NCBI RefSeq assembly: GCF_905475395.1
Contig: NC_058338.1
Span: forward strand, 95,713,435 to 95,777,434
Reading direction: 5' to 3'
Length of the DNA stretch: 64,000 nt
Source of the DNA: Chrysoperla carnea
Taxonomy: Eukaryota; Arthropoda; Insecta; Neuroptera; Chrysopidae
Below the pieces are notes generated by a model that made no database searches, was not told the origin of the DNA, and was given only the letters and a program-made list of their open reading frames with translations. Numbering within the stretch: position 1 is the stretch's first letter; every line of letters begins with the position of its first letter. Below are positions 42,422-52,874 of this stretch, one piece after another. Made by a program: the position numbers and the translations under genes.

Positions 42422-44420
42422 ATACTGTTATAGTCATATGAAGATTATCGACATTTTTTTAAACTAAGTATTTTCTATGTTGCCCTCAATAAGATGACCT
42501 AAAAATTTGCATGCATGTTCAAAATGATGTTACAAAGGGCTAAAAACTTAAATTTTGTAAATTATAATAAAAAAAAAATTACAAATTTATGTAACGTTCC
42601 TATGTGAGGTTATTATTTTTTGTTAATATTTTAAATTCGTGTTTATAAAATGTGAAAACCAAACTCTTTAGCCCTTCTAAATACAATTTGTAATATGAAT
42701 AAGCATTTTTTTATTAAAAATTTATCGAAAACTCGATAGGAACTTCAATAAAAATATAATATTAAAAATTTGGTTCGTGTATTAGGACTATTATGTACTA
42801 TTAGAAAATTCGTGTATAAAATATTAAAATATTTTTGGTGACAGGAGGATGGCAGTCAACATCTACGTAAAAAAATTTACATTAGGTAAACAGCATACAG
42901 ATATATGTAATACTCCACATATATGGTAAATAGTCAATTTCCGAAATAAAATAGGTTATAATTATATTTTTCATGGGTTATAATTATATTTTATATTAAT
43001 AATTGTATATATGTACTCGTAAATTTTAACGATCGGACGCCAATTTACATTTTTATGTAAGTTAAGTTTGCTTAAAATTATTTTTAATTCTATATTAAAC
43101 TAGGCCAGACCTTAGTTACAAATAAATTTTTTATAAAAATTGATCGGATTCCGACATACATTTTTATATGATATGTAAGTTATAATTTGAGTCAATTTTT
43201 ACTCAAATTGGGTCAGATCTGTAATTTTCAATTGATCATATAAAATTTCATACGTGAAAACAGTAAGCTGATTTATTTTCCCTAATGTAGGTAGCTTTAT
43301 ATTAAAAATTTGGTTTTTATGGGATTCGTTTTTTATAAAATAGAATTATTTTAAATTTTTTAATTTATGTAGAAATTTATTATTTATTTATTTAAATTTA
43401 TATGTAAGAGTAGATTATTCGATCGAATGTCGATTTACATTTTTATGTAAGTTATGATTTTAAATCAGACCAGATAAAAATTTTCAGTGTTCGCATCTCT
43501 CAAAAACTTTTCTCCCTAAAGCTTCAACCAAAAACCCCTAAAATCCCTACAATTGCTGCGAGATTCCCCTAAAAATAAAAAAAAACATTATTATAAATAA
43601 ATGATATTAATAAAATAAACAATTAAATATTATTACATTAATTACATAATCATTTATAAATAATTAATCAATAATCAAATACCAAATTGAATTATTTAAA
43701 TAATATAATTATTCGTTTGATTTTTTAATCTAAGAAAAGTGGATATTCGAAGTTGAACAAAAAATCCCTAAAAATATAACACCTCTAAAAAAATCCCATT
43801 TGACTTTTAACCCTTAAATTTGGGGGGGGGGGGCCTAAGTTGGTAACCCTGAAAATTTTGCACAAAATGCTTTCAAAAAGGTTCGTTTCCATAATGTCAA
43901 AATGTATGTAGCTTTATATATGTTTTCTTCTCGACGCCAGATGTCAGCAATAGAAAAAAACATGGCCGCGCCCATATGAACAAGAAATATCGTTACCCCT
44001 TAATAGTCTAAGCATTCGTCACATAAATGTGAATTAACTTTTTTATTAATGAAATCGAGGCTGGAAAGAAGTAAACTAAGGCATAAAATTTGATAAAATT
44101 TTTATATATTTTATAAAATTATGTATTTTATAATAAATATCTGGATGACCGAGCTTTGCTCGGTTATTCGTCAATAGATGTCAGCAAGAGTCATATTTTT
44201 CACTTTAGACTACTCAAACGCCTCCTTTTTGTTATGTTATAATTTGCATTGTATTTCATTAACTACGTTATACACCAATAGATGTCTGATGAATTTTTCA
44301 TGAAAAGACGGATAAAACGACATTTCTGATAAATGAAACCTAGCTAGATCGACTTATCGCCCCAAAAAACCCCTACATACTCATTTTCATGAAAATCGTT
44401 GGAGCCATTTCCAAGATCGT

Positions 44421-44479
<59 letters not shown>

Positions 44480-44579
44480 CAAGAATTGCTCGTTTAAATA
44501 TATAAGATAAGTTCTAAAATAAAATGAAAGATTTACATAAAAAACGTTTTTTTGCTTTATTAATTGGTACAGATCTTGT
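42422..44579. other. AT-rich region between Copia 2 and the ten-finger gene
   Basis: No gene is supported. Three diverged copies of a 'gatcgga...acatttttat...gtaagtta...ccaga' word lie at about 43030, 43142 and 43418. A run of ten G is near 43827. 'ctggatgaccgagctttgctcgg' at about 44142 looks like the end of a dispersed repeat but could not be classified. Confidence 0.5.
44422..44480. repeat. (TA)n microsatellite
   Basis: About 55 bp of almost pure TA dinucleotides with one interruption near 44468. It lies about 100 bp beyond the stop codon of the ten-finger gene. Confidence 0.95.
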
Positions 44580-45785
44580 TCAAGAATTTTCATCAGATAT
44601 TTCTTCTTTAATTAAGACATTTTCTATTTTAATAATTTCTTCTGGTAATTCTTCTTTAATTCCTGCATGCTCCAATCGAACAGTTTCAGACTTCACATTC
44701 AAATGTTTTTTTCGAAAATGACTTCGTTTATGTTTACTTAAATGATGTTTCTGACTAAATTTTTTATCACAAACTTCACAAGAAAAAGGTTTTTCTCCAG
44801 TATGAATTCGATTATGAACAACTAAATTGTTATGATTACCAAATTTCTTATCACAAACCTCACATGAAAATGGTTTTTCTCCAGTATGAATGAGTTTATG
44901 TTGAGTTAAATTACTTTTCTGAGTAAATTTTTGATCACAAATTTCACATGTAAATGGTTTTTCTCCGGTATGAGTTCGTTTATGTCTATTTAAACTGTTT
45001 AGTTGCGTGAATGTTTTATCACAAACTTCACAAGAAAAAGGTTTTTCTCCAGTATGATTTCGTTTATGTCCATTTAAATGATGTTTTTGAATAAATTTTT
45101 TACCACAAAATTCACATGAAAATGGTTTTTCCCCGGTATGAATTATTTTATGTTTAATTAAATTATGTTTAGTATTAAATGTCTTATCACAAACTTCACA
45201 TGTAAAAGGTTTTTCTCCTGTGTGAATACGTTTATGTGTAATTAAATCACTTTTCTGGGTAAATGTCTTTTCACAATCTTCACATGCAAAGGGCCTTTCT
45301 CCGGTATGGATTCGTTTATGTCTAGTTAAATTTATTTGTTTTGTAAAACCTTTATTACAAAATTCACAAGAAAAAGGCATTTTTCCTCCGTGAATGAATT
45401 TATGTTGAACTAAACCAAACTTTGTAATAAATATTTTATCACAAATTTCACATTCAAAAGTTTTTCTTCCGATGTGAATAAGCTCATGCTTAGTTAAATT
45501 CTGTTTAAGAGTAAAAGATTCACCACAAATTTTACATGAAAAATGTTTTTCTTCGATATCAAATTTAATATTTTCATATTCTGTGATTGAGTCATTCAAA
45601 TGATTTTCTTCCTGTTTAATTTCAACAGGTTCTTCTAATATTTCTTCTTTAATAAATACATTTTCTATTTTAACAGTTTCTTCTGGTATTTCTTCTTTAA
45701 TTGATACATGTTCTATTTCAACAGGTTCTTCTAATATTTCTTCTTTGATAATAAATTCTTTATTTAATTGTTTTTCAAGTTCCAT
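44580..45785 (-). CDS. Ten-finger C2H2 protein with KEE-rich tails at both ends
   Basis: 401 codons from the ATG at 45785. An upstream in-frame ATG at 45830 would add 15 residues, but MELEKQLNKE matches the MELTNEIKQE start of the paralogue at 21066-22001. The N-terminal ~85 residues repeat a unit of the form FIKEEILEEPVEIE. Ten regular C2H2 fingers follow with TGEKPF-type linkers. The C-terminal tail again carries the acidic unit (GIKEELPEEIIKIENVLIKE). IKEE/IKQE match the SUMO-attachment consensus (inference). It is single-exon and intact, probably a nuclear DNA-binding protein. It shares orientation and design with the six-finger gene 23 kb away, so both belong to one expanded family. Its start codon lies only about 165 bp from the end of the P element. 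Confidence 0.88.
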   Translation of the reverse strand: MELEKQLNKEFIIKEEILEEPVEIEHVSIKEEIPEETVKIENVFIKEEILEEPVEIKQEENHLNDSITEYENIKFDIEEKHFSCKICGESFTLKQNLTKHELIHIGRKTFECEICDKIFITKFGLVQHKFIHGGKMPFSCEFCNKGFTKQINLTRHKRIHTGERPFACEDCEKTFTQKSDLITHKRIHTGEKPFTCEVCDKTFNTKHNLIKHKIIHTGEKPFSCEFCGKKFIQKHHLNGHKRNHTGEKPFSCEVCDKTFTQLNSLNRHKRTHTGEKPFTCEICDQKFTQKSNLTQHKLIHTGEKPFSCEVCDKKFGNHNNLVVHNRIHTGEKPFSCEVCDKKFSQKHHLSKHKRSHFRKKHLNVKSETVRLEHAGIKEELPEEIIKIENVLIKEEISDENS

Positions 45786-46339
45786 GTTTTTTTCCTTGAT
45801 AAATAAATCGCCAAATAAATGTATTTGCAAATTTTCCCAACTGGTTGTGTTTACAATAATTTGACATAAGATACCATTTTGAGGTTATTTTATGGTTAAC
45901 ATTGGTTGCGTTCATAGAAACTAAAAATCGTACAGCCATTAGAGTACAGACACGGTCATATATACAGGTCTGTTAACTTCATATACCATCCCATAGAGTG
46001 AAGCGTGATCGATATAGTTGAACCGTAAAGTAGTTCCCACGTGGAACACTGGTGGCGCATGAGTAGCCGTTTGCATTCTCGACCGCGTATGTCAGTTCAA
46101 TTGCGAAAAGTTCTTTAAATCACCTTTGTTTACTTTTAAAACGAGACCTGTCTTTATTGAAAATGACGAAAAATTGTATTATTTCAACTTGTACGACCGG
46201 GTCAAGGAAGGATAAAAGTAAGCCGTCTGTTTTTAAAGTTCTAAGTCGTGCTGAAATTGTCAGATAAATATTACTAAAATTAAGCAATTCAAATTATGTA
46301 CAATAAGTAAACGCATGCGCGTTATCACCATTATATTAT

Positions 46340-48452
46340 TGGTCCAGTCATTATAGTAAATTCACCTCGGAATTCGAGATACCCAGCTGTAAGTCTGTAA
46401 ATAGTTGTATATTGACATCCTAAAAGTTGTCTCAAAACCTACATATGGTAGGGTGTAAGCAACTATTAAATTTCAAGGTCAAAGGTCACAAAAATCGGTT
46501 TTTTGCGCTTTTTTTGGAAATATCTCATTTCCTATGGGTTTTTTGCTATTTGTATTTATTATCAATATTGTAGAATACAAAATTCTCTACAAATTTTGTT
46601 TAAAAAAATTTTTTATACGGTGAACCGTTTTCGAGATAGAGGGCGGAGAGCGCGCGGTCACCGCATCACTTCAGGTCAACCGGTGCTTCCGGTCGAAAAC
46701 GCGCCATATATAGTTGATGAACTATCAATAAATCAATGATTATAAATATTTGTCAATTTTTATTAACTATTATATTATATTTTATCATTTTCTTCATGCA
46801 TTAAATCTATATCTAACTGCAATTGAAGAATCAAAGTCTAAAAAAACTGCAGTTATAATAGGACAAGATATTGATTTACTTGTCATTTTAATTGGGCGTA
46901 CACTGTCTTACGAACAAGAAATTTTCTTTAAAAAAGTTGGGAAAGGAAATGTAAAAACGGAGATATATTCTACTAAAAGTTTTGATAATTATCCTCATTC
47001 CAAAAAACATATTTTATTTCTGCACGCATTAAGTGGCTGTGACACAACTTCTGCGCTTTTTAAAAAGGGAAAAAAATCATTTTTAAAAGTTTTTGAGAAA
47101 CTGACCAATTTGGATGAACTAGCTGCAGCATTTGAGGAAGAAAATTGTTCGGCCCAGAGATTATTAGAGAGTGGAACTCAAACCTTATTGGCAGTCTATA
47201 ATGCTCCGAAATCTGTGAAAAATCTCGATAATCTTCGTTATACGCATTACGTCAAGTCTACAAAACTTAATAAACCTGTGCAGCTTTCAAATATTCCACC
47301 AACAAGTGCAGCTGCTCATCAACATTTCAACCGTGTATATTATCAAGTTCAAACTTGGTTAGGACATGATTTGGAACCCCAGGTATGGGGTTAGGCAATG
47401 CGAAATGATTTTCTGGAGCCTATCATGACAATTTTACCACCTGCTCCAGAAGATTTGCTAAATACAATTTTCTGCAACTGCAAAAGTGGTTGTGGTTCGC
47501 GATGCGGATGCAGGAAAGCGGGCTTGCAATGCTCTTTAGCTTGTGGCCAATGTAATGGGCAAGCTTGTCTCAATGCTCTACCATATCAGAGCGACATTAA
47601 CGAAGATGGAACCTTTGATCCCGAAATCATGGAAGAACTTGAGACAAATGTCGTTGAAGACGATAATGAAGACCAGTTTGAAATTTACCAGCAGCCAGAA
47701 GACGACGATGAAGAGGAAGAAGATGTTTAAAATTATAAATTGTAGTTTTTGTACCGTTTATTTAATTTTTTTACTTTCAATAAAAAAAAATTTATTCAAT
47801 GATATTTTTTAATAAAAAGATTAATTCATAATTTATTTGTTTTTTTTTTCATCATGTAAGAAGTTATTAATATTAATTAGGTTAAAATTCAAATATAATT
47901 CTTATATTTTCATTAACAATTCTACAATTACATGGGCAGGTAAGTGTTGTTAAATAAATTAATACTGAATAAAAAGTGGATAAGTTAGGAAAAAAATGAT
48001 AAAATATAATATAATAGTTAATAAAAATTGACAAATATTTATAATCATTGGTTATTGATAGTTCATCAACTATATATGGCGCGTTTTCGACCGGTGGCAC
48101 CGGTTGACCTGAAGTGATGCGGTGACCGCACGCTCTCCGCCCTCTATCTCGAAAATGGTTCACCGTATAAAAAATTTTTTTAAACAAAATTTGTAAAGAA
48201 TTTTGTATTCTACAATATTGATAATAAATACAAATAGCAAAAAACCCATAGAAAATGAGATATTTCCAAAAAAAGCGCAAAAACCCGATTTTTGTGACCT
48301 TTGACCTTGAAATTTAATAGTTGCTTACACCCTACCATATGTAGGTTTTGAGACAACTTTTAGGGTGTCAATATACAACTATTTACAGACTTACAGCTGG
48401 GTATCTCGAATTCCGAGATTCTTACCTAATTTAAGCTTAAATGACTGGTCCA
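46340..48452 (+). mobile_element. DNA transposon with ~455-bp TIRs (Academ-like) inside the Copia 3 LTR
   Basis: 2113 bp, ends TGGTCCAGTCATT and AATGACTGGTCCA, TSD TAT. The left TIR (46340 to about 46793) pairs with the right TIR (about 47998-48452) through CTCGGAATTCGAGATACCCA, TCAAGGTCAAAGGTCAC and CGCGCCATATATAGTTGATG. It encodes the C-terminal part of a PIN/XPG-like nuclease protein. Academ elements have 3-4 bp duplications and encode an XPG-type nuclease, which suggests that superfamily. The assignment is inference, since no DDE transposase domain is recognisable here. Confidence 0.8.
46803..47730 (+). pseudogene. PIN/XPG-like nuclease with Cys-rich tail (transposon protein, N-terminally truncated)
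   Basis: The frame entering from the left TIR reads AVIIGQDIDLLVILIG, an acidic hydrophobic-strand motif, and later LHALSGCDTTSALFKKGK, whose GCD motif resembles the metal-binding site of FEN1/XPG-type nucleases. A middle part has NLDNLRYTHYVK, PPTSAAAHQHFNRVYYQVQ and WLGHDLEPQVWG. A TAG at 47392-47394 interrupts the frame, which continues unshifted to a Cys-rich block (CNCKSGCGSRCGCRKAGLQC ... CGQC) resembling CXC-type zinc clusters, and an acidic tail ending at 47730. The N-terminal part is missing and the start lies in or next to the TIR, so this is a deletion derivative. Family knowledge: proteins of this design occur widely in insect genomes as uncharacterised transposon-derived proteins. 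Confidence 0.65.
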
Positions 48453-48707
48453 TATGTATCACCTTTTGTATGTTTTTTAGTTGTTCTAATAAAATCGTTC
48501 ATGTTAACACATCTGTCATATTCTCTATATATACCGAATTTATCTTAATAGGTTATGGGCTATAAAAATTTCGGTAATATGTAAAAAGTAAAGTTTTATA
48601 AGTGACATAAAACATTAGAAAAACATTAGTTTTATAAGTGATATAAAACATTAGAAAAAACATTGGTTTTATAAGTGACATAAACATTAGAGTGTGTGAT
48701 AAAAAAA

Positions 48708-51700
48708 ATGGCGATGTCAACTGTACCTTTGCCGGTATTAAAACCTGATAATTTTTCTACTTGGAAGTATAGGCTTCGTTTACTGTTAGAGAAGGAAAAG
48801 GTAATCCTTCCAGTTGATATTTCAAACGAAGAAAGAGAAAAATTGAAAGATGACGAATTAATTAAATTTAATACCATGGACAATAAAGCCAAATACATTA
48901 TTGCACAAACGGTTTCTGATTCATATATTGAGTATATAGAAAACGCGAAATCTGCTCAAGAAATGTTTACAAATCTTGAAGATGTTTTTCATCGAAAAAG
49001 TGCTTTGTCAAAGATGTTTATAATGCGTAAAATTCTAAAGTTGAAGTTTGTAGATGGCGAATTACAAGATCATTTCCTGGTATTTGAGCGGCTTATCAAA
49101 GAATTGGATGGTGTAAGCAAAACACCCACAGATGATACGGACAAAACGTGTTATTTGCTTTTAACCATGCCCGAAAAATTTGAAAATGTAATTACCTCCA
49201 TAGAGACTATCATGAACAAAGACAAGACAGTGTATTCTTATGCAGATGTAAAAACAAGGTTATTAGATCAAGAGCTGAAAGAAAAAGAAACACCGTGTAC
49301 CTCAAGTACAAAAGAATCACATTCTTTTTACACATCTTCCAGCAATAGTGACTATAGAAAAAATTTAGTTTGCCATGGATGTGGTGGTAGAGGTCATTTT
49401 AAAAATGAGTGCCCATCATTTAAAAATGACACAATGAAGCGAAACACAACACAAGGAAATCATGGACGAAGTTCTCGCCGTTCTCGTGGTCGACGTGGTG
49501 GACGAGGTAGGGGACATACGACACCTACTGAACATAGTGAAAAATCAAACGTCGCAAAAGATGGAAACGTGAATAATGAAGAATTTGACTTCATTGCTTC
49601 ATGTGACTCGATATTGAATGAAGCTTTAACGTCGAAGCTACAATGCAAGCAGATCAAATTTATTTTAGATAGTGGTGCTACTAATCACTGGATCAGTGGT
49701 GACTTCGAGAAATATGTCGAGCGTTTGGAAACTTTACAAAATAAAATGGACATTCTTATTGCTAATGGTGTTGTGATAACAGGTACGCATAGAGGTTATT
49801 TGAATGTAAAAGCTCACAATTCTAAGGAAAATAAAAAAGTGGACATAAAGTTGCCTGTTATTGTAGTGCCTAAACTTAAATACAATCTGTTATCTGTTAA
49901 AAAGTTAGCAATGAAAGGTTATAATGTAAATTTCAATGTTGGTGGTGAAAGTGCAACCATTTCTAAAAACAACCTAAACATAAAGTGTCAAACTTTAGGA
50001 AATTTGTACGTTGCTCACTTTGATTTAAAATCAGATGATTCTTGTTTTATATCTTCAAATAAAGATATCTTATGGCACCAGCGCCTTGGACATTTAAATG
50101 CACAAAGTTTAAGACTTTTAAATTTTCCAAATGACTTTGGAGCATGTAGCCCATGCAAACAAGGGAAAGCAAAGAGAAAACCCTTTAATAATGTTCCTTT
50201 GCCAAGATCTAAACGTATTGGTGAGCTTACGCATAGTGATATTGCTGGACCCTTTAAAACATTGACATTGAGTGGAGAAAAATACTATCAAACAATTATT
50301 GACGATTATTCACACTACTGTCAAGTATTTCTTCTGAAACAGAAAAATGAAGCAGAAACAAATTTGATGAGTTACATTAGGCAATTAAAAGCTCGTGGTT
50401 ATTATTCTGCTAGGATACGCTCAGATTGTGGAGGTGAATTTTCCTCGCATGTTTATAAAAACTTTTGTAAACAAAAGGGCATAGAGAACGAGTACACATT
50501 GCCATATACTCAGCAACAAAATGGGGTCAGCGAAAGAATCAATTTCACTCTAATGAGTAAGGTGAGAACTATGCTTATTGAGACACAGTTACCAAAGCAC
50601 CTTTGGGGTGAAGCAGTGTGTTGTGCTGCCTACCAGTTAAATCGCTCGCCAACAGTTGCATTACAGAGCAGGTTCCTGCAGAGATATTTCTGGGTAAAGT
50701 CAATTACGAGAAGCTGAAAGTTTTTGGCTCGAAGGCTTGGGCACATATATTGCCTGTACCAGCAGACAAGTTGGAAAGGAGAGCTGTTGAGTGTGTAATG
50801 GTTGGATATGCCAGAAACGGTTACAGATTGTGGAAACCCAAAACAAATGAGATAATTATTTCTAGGGACGTTACCTTTGATGAAGAAGATTTTGTTTACC
50901 ACAACCAACCTGAAAATCAGACTTTTACTGAGAATGTACCTCAGTTATATATAGATAATACAGAGACAGCAAAAAGAAATGAAATACCTCAAGAAGAAAA
51001 AACGAACGAAGAATGTCAAGTTCAAGATAAGCCACTTCGAAGAAGTACAAGAGAAAAAACTATTCCTAGTAGATTCGAGGATTATGTTGTGTACAATAAT
51101 AATGAGCCTGCAGATGAGAGCTTTCATAGTAGTGAAGAGGAAGTACACTTAGCTTATTGCTTGATCACAGGTATACCTACATCCTACGAAGATGCTGTCA
51201 ACTCTGGTGAAGAGTGGAAAGAAGCCATCAAGAAGGAGATAAAAGCTTTAAATGATCATGATACCTGGAAACCAGTCAATCTACCTACGAATGTTAAAGC
51301 TATTGATACTCGCTGGGTATTCACTATCAAGTCAGATGGCCTTAAGAAAGCTCGCTTAGTGGCGAAAGGCTTTCAAGAAGAGGTATCTTCAAATATATAT
51401 GCGCCAGTAGTCCAGATTTCAACGATTAGAATCTTGCTGTCAGTTTCCATGCAGAAAGGATGGAATATTTTCCAATTAGATATACCTTCAGCTTTTTTAA
51501 ACGGTAAGCTCGATGATGAAGTTTATATCAAGATACCAGAAGGAGTCAAATGCTCATCGAATGCTTTGAAACTAAACAAGAGTTTGTATGGCCTACGTTC
51601 TGCTCCAAGGAAGTGGAATGAAGTATTTAATGATGCTGTGAGGAGATATGGTTTATCCAGATCACAAAATGACTTCTGTTTGTACACTGGAAAAGACACT

Positions 51701-52646
51701 TACCTATTAATTTGGGTTGATGACATCATCGTCACTGGAAACTCAAATGAGTGTAAAAAGATTATTACTTTCTTAAAAAAATGAATTTCAAGCTAAGTAT
51801 ATGGGAGAAATTAAAAACTTTCTAGGTACAGAAATCAACTTTACAACTGAGTTCATCGGTATTTCACAGAAAGAATTCATTCACAAGGTTATTGCCAAGT
51901 TCAACATGACTGATTGCAAACCTGCAGAGACACCGATGGAACATAATTTCCAGGTCAATTTATCTTTGCCAATAGACAAAGGTTTACCATATAGAGAACT
52001 TGTTGGATCTCTTATTTACATTAGCATCATAAGTAGGCCAGATATCACATATGCTACGTCGATTCTAAGTAGATATCTAGATAAACCCACCCAGCAACTA
52101 TGGTTGGCGGCCAAAAGAGTACTCAGGTATCTACAAGGTACTAAAGAATACCAATTGAAGTTTTACAAGAGTCAAGATACTGGTGTTACTGCATACTCTG
52201 ATGCTGATTGGGCAGGGGATGTAAATTCTAGAAAAAGCACCAGTGGTTGTATTGTGTTCCATTGTGGCAATCCAGTTTCCTGGTTTACGAGAAAGCAAAA
52301 CTGTATTGCACAATCTACAGCTGAATCGGAATACATTGCTTGTGCTACTACGGCAATGGATGTCATATATTTTCAACGAGTGATTGAAGACCTAAAGTGC
52401 GTTAATCCTACACCAATATTATTAGTTGATAACCAAAGTGCAATAAATATGTGCGAAAGTTATGAAAACAGTAGACGTGCCAGACATATTGACATTAAAT
52501 ATCATTTCATTAAAGACTTGTTACATAAAAATCTTATTCAGTTACAATACGTGCAGTCAAATAATAATATTGCAGATATTTTTACTAAATCTCTAAATTC
52601 AGTGAAATTTAAATTCTTTGTTAACAAACTTAATTTGTTTAAATAA
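48708..52646 (+). pseudogene. Copia 3 Gag-Pol, two frameshifts
   Basis: Three overlapping or adjacent frames: 48708-50717, 50618-51784 and 51801-52646. Gag has the zinc knuckle CHGCGGRGHFKNEC followed by an Arg/Gly-rich stretch (RRSRGRRGGRGRG). Protease is ILDSGATNHW; integrase has HQRLGH ... CSPC, HSDIAGP and SDCGGEF; reverse transcriptase has RLVAKGF and WVDD; RNase H has SDADWAG, STAESEYIA and RHIDIKYHFIKD. Frame changes lie near 50650, in the late integrase region, and near 51780 in an A-run. Since the LTRs are identical, the frame errors must be very recent, or the copy was mobilised by another element's proteins. Confidence 0.9.
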
Positions 52647-52697
52647 TATTTTTTTTTTGGAAACTAATTCTGTAACATGATTTAAATTGAGAAGGAG

Positions 52698-52874
52698 TGT
52701 CAGATAAATATTACTAAAATTAAGCAATTCAAATTATGTACAATAAGTAAACGCATGCGCGTTATCACCATTATATTATGTATCACCTTTTGTATGTTTT
52801 TTAGTTGTTCTAATAAAATCGTTCATGTTAACACATCTGTCATATTCTCTATATATACCGAATTTATCTTAATA
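52698..52874 (+). repeat. Copia 3 3' LTR
   Basis: 177 bp from TGTCAGATAAATATT to TTTATCTTAATA. Followed by the duplication GAAAT and the resumed THAP exon. Confidence 0.94.

Larger units (their letters stand above)
46258..48550 (+). repeat. Copia 3 5' LTR, split by a DNA transposon
   Basis: LTR parts are 46258-46339 and 48456-48550. Removing 46340-48455 gives 177 bp matching the 3' LTR. The insertion site carries the 3-bp duplication TAT (46337-46339, 48453-48455). Confidence 0.93.
46258..52874 (+). mobile_element. Copia 3: Ty1/copia inserted in the THAP exon
   Basis: The 5-bp duplication GAAAT is at 46253-46257 and 52875-52879. LTRs are 177 bp and identical by eye once the Academ-like insertion is removed from the 5' LTR (46258-46339 plus 48456-48550). 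PBS GGTTATGGGC is at 48551-48560; the polypurine tract is GAGAAGGAG before 52698. Net length without the insertion is about 4.5 kb. Confidence 0.94.

Noticed and set aside
44387-44593. Minus-strand frame with YIYIYIYI run
   Set aside because: Translation of the TA microsatellite.
46503-46739. Open frame MRFFWKYLISYGFF... and its near-identical partner at 47882-48280
   Set aside because: Both are the two arms of the terminal inverted repeat of the Academ-like element read in opposite directions; no independent protein is supported.
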